This document shows positions 23,601 to 32,900 of a stretch of DNA of 64,000 nucleotides, piece after piece. Below the pieces are notes generated by a model, which did no database searches, was not told the DNA's origin, and was given only the letters and a program-made list of their open reading frames with translations. The DNA lies in contig CM055100.1 in the NCBI GenBank assembly GCA_029204225.1, positions 50,387,083-50,451,082 of the forward strand, given 5' to 3'. The stretch comes from Diphasiastrum complanatum (lineage: Eukaryota; Streptophyta; Lycopodiopsida; Lycopodiales; Lycopodiaceae). Each line of letters opens with the position of its first letter. Within the stretch, counting starts at the first letter, position 1. A program made the translations under genes and the position numbers.

Positions 23601-24690
23601 ATGAGCCTGGTACAAAAAGCTTGATGGTCTTCTGAAGTCTCTAGACTTCAATCCTACTCAACCAGACTGTAATGTCTACATCAAAAGAGTAGGAAAAGAT
23701 TTTGTGATACTGACCATTTTCGTGGATGATAGGAAATTCCTTGATGTTGATCAAAGACACGAAGAGTCAGATTTCTGAAAACTACGAAATCACAGATCTT
23801 GGAGAAGCAACAAAATGCCTAGGGCTGGAGATCAGAAGAGATTGAACAAATGGCAAAATGCACTTGAGTCAATCAGAATACACCAGAAAAGTGCTGAAGC
23901 AGTACCACGTGATGGACCGTGAAGAGAAAGCCACACCAATGATAGCTGGAGCCAAGCTCACGAAACAGGATTGTCCAAAAACAGAAGAGGAAGAACAGAA
24001 GATGGCAGGTATACCCTACCAGAACTTAATCGGTAGTCTGATGTACTTAACAATTTGTACTAGACCCGATCTGCCTTCTCTGTTTACGCATTGAGCCAAT
24101 TCTGTTCCAATCCTGGTCTAGCACATTGGAAAATGGCCAAATGAATCCTACAATATCTGAAGGGTACCCAGAATGTTGGATTAACCTACAGAGCTAGAAA
24201 CAAAGAAAAAGGATTCGAGCTGCATCACTACAATGATGCGAGCTGGGCGAGCTGCAAAGATGACAACAAGTCCATTACTGGAGGCTGTACGATAGCGTGC
24301 GGAGCTGCAATCAACTGGATATGCAAAAAGCAAATCTTGGTAGCTCAATCCTCTTGCGAAGTTGAGTATGTCACAGCCTCGAAAGTGGCGAATGAGGTAG
24401 TGTGGCTACAAATGATGTTGGAGGCAATTGGGATACCACAAGAGGGGCCAATCACAATGATGATGGACTCTCAGAGTGCCATCTATCTGTCCCAGGATCC
24501 TGTCTTCCATTCAAAGACGAAGCACATTCCCCTGAAGTACCATCATATTCGAGGTTTGATCTTGAAACGAGAGCTCCAGGTCCAGTTCATAAAATCAGAA
24601 AACATGATTGCAGATCTCCTCACGAAACCGCTCGACAAGCCACTCTTTACCAAGCAAAGAGAGGCAATTGGATTAAACGAACAAAGCTGC
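20683..24690 (+). pseudogene. Copia gag-pol polyprotein with many in-frame stops
   Basis: Gag starts MATTIQTRVAISLDGANY. The main open piece, 21128-22357, carries two zinc knuckles (CDHCHKPGHTANKC and CMHCKKKGHSAYDC), protease with VIDSGTTSH, LWHKRMYHLN, and the integrase core (LVHSDVCGP, LTFIDDYSR). After a stop come LRSDNEGEY, RVFGCAAYKHIP and VFGC-type downstream text. RT follows: WVYKKKLKSDG (23276), YSPMVKMTSIR, IDVKTAFLHGDL, IYGLKQAS, FVDD (23720). RNase H retains NDASWASCKDD, VAQSSCEVEYV and MIADLLTKPL. Stops lie at 20942, 20957, 21095, 22356, 22433, 22538, 22646, 23156, 23183, 23353 and 23602, with frameshifts after FVDD and near 24075. Confidence 0.9.
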
Positions 24691-24706
24691 AAGGTTCAAG
24701 AGGGAG

Positions 24707-25511
24707 TGTCAGAAATGGTGAACTCCTGCAACTTTGTCGCAGCACGAACAAGACACGAAGGTCGAACAATTCGCGACAGTCAACATGACTTTGACTCAAA
24801 GCACGAACGAGAACAATTCGCGACAATCAACGTGTCTTTGACTCGAAGCACAAACGATTCGCGAATCAATCGCAAATCACAAACACCCCTCCAGGACCGC
24901 AAAGCCAAAAAAGGGACGCGAAACGAAAACTACAAAAAGAATGAAAGCAAACGGGAGATTACGAAACAGACGAAGAAAAATCTTTCACGCTGCCAGTTGG
25001 CAGCTCAACGGGCTTCACGCCCAGCTGAAACGAGTAGCAACGACACAGACTAACTAACTATTTGATTAGCGTTAACTAGTGATGTGATTCTATGTTTAGC
25101 TATCTTGTAAACTCCACATAGTGGAGGTATAAACGATCCTCTTTGGATCATAAAGTAAAAGGTGAATACAGAGAGAGACGTAGCGAATAGAGTAAGAAAG
25201 TAAAGACACCATAGCTATGTATGAAAGTCGGCCAACGAGCAGAACACAGCGAAAGAGTAGAATGTCATTCCGCCAACGAGCGTGACACTGACGAATTCAC
25301 TCTAAACTAAATCTGATAATTTAGTTACTCTATTTTTTTTCGTGCATCTTGTCTTGTGCTACGTATCATGATTGCTAGAATAGAATATGTTCTGTGATGT
25401 GTAGTCGAGTGTCTGGGATCCTGTAAGGGCTTCCTCACAAAAGAAAATTAAAAGACAGAAAATTGTTCGCGATCAAGAAGATGAAGTCCGGACGAACACG
25501 AATCAGTCCCA
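24707..25511 (+). repeat. 3' LTR of the full-length copia
   Basis: It starts TGTCAGAAATGGTGAAC after the purine-rich AAGAGGGAG tract and ends CAGTCCCA. It matches the 5' LTR over its length. The pol frame runs on into it without a stop until 25053. Confidence 0.85.
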
Positions 25512-25512
25512 C

Positions 25513-26169
25513 TAAGGACAAACTCAACAAGCACCTTAAGGCAGGTATTATATATCCCGTCTTAAGTAGTGAATGGGTTTCACCCATTGTTGTCTTTCCA
25601 AAGAAGAAGACTAGCAAAATACGAATATGCCAGGATTTCTGCAAGCTCAATGCTGCCACAAGGAAGGACCATCATCCTCTGCCCTTCATTGATTCCATTT
25701 TAGATTAGGTTGCTGGTCAAGAGCGTTACAATTTCTGTGACGGATTCTTTGGATATAATCAGGTTGGAGTGCGAAAGGAAGATCGTTCAAAGACCACATT
25801 CACTACGGATTGGGGCACTTATGCCTACAACAAAATGCCCTTTGGTCTTTGTAACGCACCAGCGACTTTTCAGCAAATCATGATGTTAATTCTCGCTGCC
25901 TTCCTAAGAACTTTTCTCGAAATATTTATTGATGATTTCTGTGTATATAGTGATATCAAGACACACCTGCAAAAGCTGAAATTAACATTGCAACGGTGTC
26001 GAGATACTTGTTTATCCCTTCATCCAGAGAAGTGTTTTTTCGGTATGAAAGAAGGAATATTACTTGGACACATAATATCTAACAGAGGAATAGAAGTCGA
26101 CAAAGATAAAGTCGAGCTTATTAAAAATTTCCAGATACCAACTAATCTACGTGAACTAAGAGCTTTCTT
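25513..26169 (+). pseudogene. Ty3/gypsy reverse transcriptase remnant
   Basis: The reading is KDKLNKHLKAGIIYPV, WVSPIVVFPKKK, RICQDFCKLNAATRKDHHPLPFID, a stop at 25706, GYNQV, MPFGLCNAPATFQQIM, and IDDFCVYS (the catalytic region: IFIDDFCVY in place of YxDD, plausible for this family). It continues PEKCFFGMKEGILLGHIIS and NLRELRAFL, then stops at an abrupt join to copia leader sequence at about 26170. The style again matches Tat/Athila-type gypsy. Confidence 0.85.
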
Positions 26170-26369
26170 AGAGGGGGGTTTACCACCTCCATTAATACAC
26201 ATGGAGTATGTGGATTCTTTGATTCGTTCGCAAGCTCTATGGCAATGGTTAGAGGTCTAGATGGAGTTAAAGTAGTTACCTTGGCTGGGTTGTATGCGTT
26301 TGTCATCCCATAATGACACTTCCAACCAATAAATGGCTTCATGTTTCCATCGGTTCCATTCTAATACCA
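26170..26369 (-). mobile_element. Copia 5' leader fragment
   Basis: About 200 bases downstream of the LTR on the minus strand, including the primer site at 26356-26369. It ends at the junction with the gypsy RT. No gag motif can be named. Confidence 0.55.
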
Positions 26370-27199
26370 TGTTCATACTGTTGGTACTAGAGGGTCAGGT
26401 GTGCGTCGCCAAGAGGTAGCCTCTTTTGTGCTTACCTTGATTGGGAGAGGGGCGGCCTTTGGTGTCATCATATGTCGGAAATGCGGAATAAAAGTAAACC
26501 GATCCTTGGTGCATGCACTACCATTAATTGCAGGAGAACACAAATAATCTATTTGCACTTTGCGGAAGCGGAAGAGTAGATAATCAAACAAAGCAATTTA
26601 GAAGTCAGACAGAAAACAGAATAGCAAAACATACAACATTGACAAAATTTGATCGCAATAGCAAGACAGTTGATTCAGATTGATGTATGTGAAAATACAA
26701 TTCAGACGAACAGGTGAAATCGCGTGCTCAAGAAGCTAATTGTACTCTATAACATCTATGAGCTTATTCTGACAATTAGTCTGATAGAAAGAATCGATGC
26801 GTGGAAGCATTTACAATGTGTCTATCTCAACCTTATTGTCTTGTGTCTTATTAATTACAATGATCATCATCTATATACAATTTTACATTGGTGCAGATGT
26901 ATGTACAAGGTGGCATGGAGCCGTTGTGCCGTCTGAAGTAGATCGTGGCTGCTGTTGTCATTGTCCAAGTAGTTGCACAGTACAGGAAGTGGGCGTGAGA
27001 AGGCCTCGACTATTCGGAGTTGCTGCCAATAGTCAATAGGGTCAAGGAAGTTGTCTCGACAAGTCGGTTGCTATTATGATGCATGTCTTTAGTAATAGAG
27101 TGATTCTGCTGACTGTGCGACAATGCATATAAAACTGCAACAGTATGAATGGAACTAGATTAACATGGGATTCAGGAGAGTAGCGGAATAAATCCAACA
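26370..27199 (-). repeat. Copia LTR shared by two partial internal regions
   Basis: On the minus strand it begins TGTTGGATTTATTCC after the polypurine tract TTAAGGGAGGG (27200-27210) and ends CAGTATGAACA before the primer site TGGTATTAGAATGG (26356-26369). So 3'-end sequence precedes it and 5'-leader sequence follows it. This is the structure left by recombination between tandem copies. Confidence 0.8.
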
Positions 27200-27720
27200 C
27201 CCTCCCTTAATCTGGATCCATGAATGTTTTGATCTTCAAACTAAGCAATGCACAAAATTTATTGTGTGTATCAATGCTCAATGCCTTCGTAAACACATCT
27301 GATGTCATGTCTTGCGTTTGACAAAACGTCAAGCTTACCTCTCTGTCAAGAACCTTACTCTTGACATAGTGATATCGAATCTCAATGTGCTTACTACTAG
27401 ATTGAAATCTAGAGTTGGCCGATAAGGCAATAGCACTCTGATTATCACAAAACACAATTGCTGGAGTGTAATGATTCAGACTAATGTCTGACAATAAATT
27501 CCTTCAAAAACAGCAATGTACTCTGCTTCTGTGGAAGAAAGGGCAATAGAGGTTTACTTACAACTATTCCAAGAGATAGGACCGTCGTTGAAGAAGAATG
27601 TGAATCCGGATGTGAATTTACGAGTATCTACATCTCCTCCCCAGCTCGCATCAAAATTTCCACTGAGCCGATGGAGATTGTCGTTGTCGACTTTCCGAAT
27701 TCATGCTAAAATGTAATATC
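27200..27720 (-). pseudogene. Copia RNase H C-terminal remnant
   Basis: The clean frame 27207-27494 reads IVFCDNQSAIALSANSRFQSSSKHIEIRYHYVK, then VSLTFCQTQDMTSDVFTKAL: the last third of copia RNase H with the DNQSAI Asp and the D-x-TKAL motif. Upstream (27495-27720), a shifted and stop-containing frame carries an SSTEAEYIAVF-like block. Upstream pol is missing. Confidence 0.85.
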
Positions 27721-27762
27721 CAATAAACTCAAGCACATCAAAAATACCATCATGATGCATAC

Positions 27763-28690
27763 CATAGATGCTTGGGACGTTCCGGAACGCGTTCCGAGAT
27801 TTTGTCCTGGAACATAGTTTTTTTTTTTTTTTTAAATATGGGTGTCAAAATAATCATCTTTTGATGGGGGGTTAGATAGTATTTTTTGTAGAAAGTTTTA
27901 TTTACTATAGGAGCCTGTAAATCCCTAATAATTTTTTGACATGTTTATCTATGGATGTTTATTTGTGTTAAGTGCTATTTTTTATCTGTGTTAAGTGCTA
28001 TTTTTCGGCTGTTTAATAGTATTAAAGCAGGCGTCATTGCCAATCACTTCAATGGTTAGCTCATCATTTTTGTTGATTGCCAATATTGTTGTGTTTTTTT
28101 CAAATCTGTTTGCATCATTGTAATTCTTATAGTAGGTTTCCTTCTGCTGCAATTTGCAATTTCTCAATCAAATATGTAGGGTTCACTTTTTAAGCTTCTA
28201 GTTTTAACTTTTTTTGGGACTTGTTTTTTCAAAATTTTGGTTTCCTTTTCTAGTGAGTTAAAAAGCCATTGTTGCTCCTAGAGTAAGGTGCTTGTAATGC
28301 ACTTTTTGTCAACATGATATCTAGAGGCTATATGGGTGATGCATCAAAATTTTAGCTTTAGGGTTTTGGTCCCTTCATCTCTTCTAGGCATTGCTGGGCA
28401 GATGACTTGAGAATCAGTCGAATGTGGTTTAGCCACTTTTGAAACCATCCAATATGTCAAATCTGAACTTGAATCAGGTTCGAGTTATGTAATGCCAAAT
28501 AAAAGGATTTCGATGTTGCCGGCCCTGTTCTTGGAATTACTCGAACTGGGTTCAAGTTATGCAAGTACATATAGAATGTTCATCACATAAGCAAATTTTC
28601 AAATGGCACCAAACAGTGTTTGCAATTTTTTTCAAACTTATAAATATTTCAGTTTAATGGCATTCTACCAGCCCTTACGTACTCAATATA

Positions 28691-28731
<41 letters not shown>

Positions 28732-28826
28732 CTTGCACGTCCACCCCAAATGGGGATTTCGCGTCCGCGTCCCGCGTCCACCCCGGATGAGTCCCTGGCG
28801 CGTCCGCAACTGGGGGTCCCTACCTT

Positions 28827-28868
<42 letters not shown>

Positions 28869-28938
28869 TATATAATATAATATATAAAGAAAAAAAAAAT
28901 TAATTGCAAACAGGAACGACCGTTCCAGAACAACAATG
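27763..28938. mobile_element. hAT-like DNA transposon, non-autonomous
   Basis: An exact 8-bp direct repeat ATGCATAC flanks it (27755-27762 and 28939-28946). The ends are imperfect inverted repeats: CATAGATGC at the left, and CATTGTTGT as the reverse complement of the right end. Next to each end lie GTTCC/GGAAC words (27779-27815, 28911-28930). An 8-bp duplication is the hAT hallmark. It contains no transposase. A (TA)n tract with a 101-bp insert lies inside. Confidence 0.75.
28696..28866. repeat. Two (TA)n tracts flanking a 101-bp GC-rich insert
   Basis: TA repeats at about 28696-28727 and 28830-28866 bracket a GC-rich segment (28728-28828) with GCGTCC repeated four to five times. The pattern resembles a small element inserted in a TA microsatellite, as described for Micron elements of rice. 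Confidence 0.65.
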
Positions 28939-29901
28939 ATGCATACATATGCAGGTAAATCACAAAAAAGCCTTAGTCTACTAAAAATATCTGAAGACTA
29001 AGGACTGCAGAGAACCCATATTCTGTGCAGCACAGATTAGTAAGACAACAAGCAGTTTCATGCACACAGAAGATTCTGCAATAACTGTACGAATCTTGAA
29101 TTTTAACAGGGAGAGCACATGCATAAAAAGAAGACGCCCATATCTGCAAGTAATCTATTTCTTGTCAAATTGTATTTACCGCTCATGCTAGATCTGCTAA
29201 GAATATCAAGGCTTCATGAAGGATTTTCTGCTGCATTGTATACCCCATACATGAACCCTTGAAAATTGAATTAACATATTTCTGAGGTACAATTGTGTAA
29301 TGTATTTTAATTATTCAACATTATCGACTTTTTCACAGTTTTCGAAATAAGTACAAAGCGAGTTATACTGGATACTTTTGTCCATAAACCATTTGACAAA
29401 TTACAATATCACTGCAGAATGGAGCAGTGTGCACGATGTCCTTCAGCTAAAAGAGGTGAACTTGAGTCCAAAAAGGAAAAATTTTAAGTAAAATAGTGAA
29501 TTTCTATGAAGAATAAATCCAGGCATCGTGATGACAAGAATTTTACATCGTCTTAGTGATGCTTCCTATGCGAATCGACCAGATCTGAATCAGTATTCCA
29601 GTTCGAATCACTTTGATCCAATTGGATTTGTGGCAAAAAGGTCTCCTGGTTTCAAATAGATGCCACTTGAAGATGACCAAGCAGCAGCATCTAAAACGCC
29701 CAAAACTAAAAAGCTGATCGGCAAACTTGCACTAATAAGTTTGTTCTTCCTCTGCACAGACTTCCTAAATCAACACCTTCCTCGATCGATGGATTGAATT
29801 TTATGACACTGCACAGAATCATTGGGTCGAGCAGTTCACATATGTTTGTACAAAGGAGACCTATGAAGGAATTATCATTGATGATCTGTATAAATTTCTC
29901 T
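28939..29901. other. Region downstream of CNOT9
   Basis: No second gene is seen. It presumably includes the CNOT9 3' UTR on the minus strand. No obvious AATAAA signal could be assigned with confidence. Confidence 0.4.
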
Positions 29902-32900
29902 TTATTGCCCTGTTAGAATCTGCTCCATGGAACTAAATGGAATTCCTGAAGGTACACGATGTCCTGGATGCATTTGACCTCCGCTGATGTTCACAAGCAG
30001 TTGATTGAGCCACCTTCGAGTTGTGGGGTCCTCCTGTAAAACAGTTGAATGACACATTAAACTTGGACATTACTGCATGTCAACTACTCAGGCCTGATCA
30101 AACGATTGCAGCAAGGATAAATAAGATGCACCAGCTTTCATTCATAGCATTGTATTAATATAGATTCATTCATTTTGCTGATTGAACGTTACAAAATTTG
30201 AACATGAACAATTTTTCTTCAGCATTTAGCTGCAACATGTCCACGAAACAATACAAAGCGAATGTGAGGCTTTGATTCAAATTTGAATTCCATATGCAAT
30301 AACTACACCTATATACAATATATGCTAGTTGACATGCCTGATCACACTCATTGAAAAGCAGTAGATAAAATACACCAACTTTCATTCACAACACTGTTTA
30401 CATAGAAACTGTTCCATTCTGCTGATTGAAGATTGTGAAATTTCAGCAAAAAATGTTTTCCTTCAACATTTTGATACAGCATAACCACCAAAGCAATACA
30501 AGGAGAATGCAAGACTTCTACTTGATTTTATATTCCATCTAAGACAACTATACATATCTATGATATGTACCAATTCACAAGCGTTTGTCCAGATCCTAAC
30601 AAACTCTAATTCTATGGCCATCAACTTGTAAGAGAGAACAAAGTGTAAACCGAAATTCCAGGAACCATTATATAGGATATGAAATTTGTAGTTCATTGAA
30701 ATGGATCTTCCAATAAATAAAACCACACAAAATTAAGTCTATCAACTGATTATCATAGAACAAATTGTAGATCATAGTTGCACTACGATTCTGAATCGCG
30801 GTCCGAATCGCGATTCGGATTTTTTCCAGAATCGTGTTTTTTTTTGGGCAATATGGGTATCAGATGAAAGCTCTAATTAAGAGCATTATTACTGTGTAGT
30901 TTGCCAAATGTTTCGGGTACAGGATGGTCCAGTTCAGGTGCATTAATCCATGTTGGGTTCTGTCAAGGATAAAAATTCAAAATTGTTACGATCACAAATG
31001 GTTCCAATGGGATAGAGATAGAGAACTATAGAGCAATTGTATCTCGCTTTTTGCTTCGGGGGGCACTGCCCCTCGATCCCCCCGCCAGGGGGGGCCTAGG
31101 TGGTTGTCGCCGGCCCCCCCTGGACACCCCCCCCCCGGTGACAGTAGCAGGGGGGCAAACCCCCCCCCCCCCCCCCGCACCCCCCCGTAGATAAATGCGC
31201 ATCGAATAAGGGCCCAATATTTATGCCCATTGCACTCAAATCTCCAGTGAAATGATTGCAAAAGTGATCATCATCCATAGAGTTGATAGCCCAAACTGTA
31301 GCATTAACAATTACTGAGAACCAAAGCAAATAACAACCAAATAGCTACCGACTTTTATCTGTTTGTGCCCTATCTACTGCACTTTTGGGAGGCAAAACGT
31401 TGGTTTACCATTGCTCCCATAAAAAAATTTCAGCCATAAACTATTTTTCAAAAAAATTTAATTAAATAATTAAATTAAATTAAATTTTTTTCACGATTCG
31501 CGGTCAGAATCGCAGTTCACGAATCACAATTCGCTGCAACTATGTTGTAGATGTCTACAAACTGATAGCAAAGAATGATTTCTGTAAGCCTGGAAGACAT
31601 ACTCTAGGTAACGAATAAGATTATCTTTTGGTTGCGACATACCCGCAGACAAGCACTAAAAGTTCCATCTCGAAGATACTCAGGTAGGCATGCTTTTAAC
31701 GCTTCACAGGCTCTGCATACAAGATTGGAAAAACACAAGGTGTAAGACTTGATAATTTTGATGCTAGGTAGGCATTTGTGCAATAGAGAACTTATTTCAC
31801 TTCTCACAAAACATACATCACACTAAAGAATTGATTGACCAATTGTGCGTGCGCATGTGTGCAGGCACATGTGCGCAAGTACATGTGGGTGTGCGGGTGA
31901 GGGCATATGTGTGGCCATGCGAGTCTGCCGGGATGCGTGTGCATCTATGTGAGCATGGGTCGAGCATGTGGGAAATTGAAATACATGCATCTATGCAAGG
32001 GTCAAGCGTGTGGGCATACAAGGGGGTGGATGACTAAAGCATGATCATGGAAAGCCACTAGAATCTCTCATAAAGGTAGCACAGCGTAGAAAAAATATAC
32101 GTTCACTCAACATTCAGGGTGAATGGCTAGTTCCACAAAGAGAGAGACCAGCAGTTGTCCTACAACTTGCAATGAAAAAAAGATAAATGAGACAAAACCT
32201 GGGGTTGTCAGAAAGACGTAGGTAACAACGAATTATATGCTTCAGCAGCCGAACAGACGGTTGTTCTGCCAGCATCTGTACCATGTTTCCCAAAACTGCA
32301 CTCACAGCAAAAAAGCGTTCTGCCGTCGCACATATGTATCCAAGTCCTACATCATCCAAAAGGATCTTCTGCACAATGAATGTTGCTACCTACACACGTC
32401 ATTGTAATAAATGAGAATGCCTCTGTAAGTTTGAATGCTGAGCTCCATAGTAAGAAAGAATTGCAATTTGAACACTCCCAAACTGGCTTGATCGATGTTT
32501 TATAGATATAAGATTCAGAAATCTTTATCTATCCTGCCCTTTTTTTTATTTTGGAAAAAGAGATTAGGGGTTTTCAAATCTTTTTGCAATAGAAAGAATC
32601 AAACTTCAAAAAAGTAATGAGTTTATTCAAATCTGCTTGATTTCAATCAACTTGTGACTATGATGAGCTATTAGTGTCCATTCTAACCATATAGGTATGT
32701 GACATATGTCTCTTTGTCTAAGATCATGTCCACCATAACAAGCATCTAATCTTTCCATGCAGGTCAACACTTTCCTAGCATGCACAATCACTTGATCAGA
32801 GACACTAGAATCATTTCTCTCATAAGGTGAGATTGTTCCATTGTCCCACAAAGAGAATTAAGGATGGCCATTATTCATGGATACTCACTGTCTTTGATAA

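Larger units (their letters stand above)
19780..25511 (+). mobile_element. Near-complete Ty1/copia retrotransposon, dead
   Basis: Two LTRs in direct orientation bound all copia domains in order: gag, CCHC knuckles, protease, integrase, RT and RNase H. The LTRs are very similar, differing by scattered substitutions and an indel of about 12 bp near 20245/25165, so the insertion is old but not ancient. The coding region has about eleven in-frame stops and at least two frameshifts. The flanks do not match: integrase C-terminal gypsy text lies to the left and pre-RT gypsy text to the right, with no evident 5-bp duplication. Confidence 0.9.

Noticed and set aside
28603-28875. 90-codon frame over the TA repeats
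   Set aside because: The translation is Tyr-Ile repeats from the microsatellite and a GC-rich insert, not a protein.
30992-31329. Gly/Pro-rich frames of 63-89 codons, and counterparts at 34225-34635
   Set aside because: They are read through the G/C homopolymer core of MITEs and depend on its run lengths.
31818-32037. His/Cys-rich frames on both strands
   Set aside because: They translate a GTGTGTGC-type simple-sequence region within CNOT9 intron 7, with no conserved pattern.
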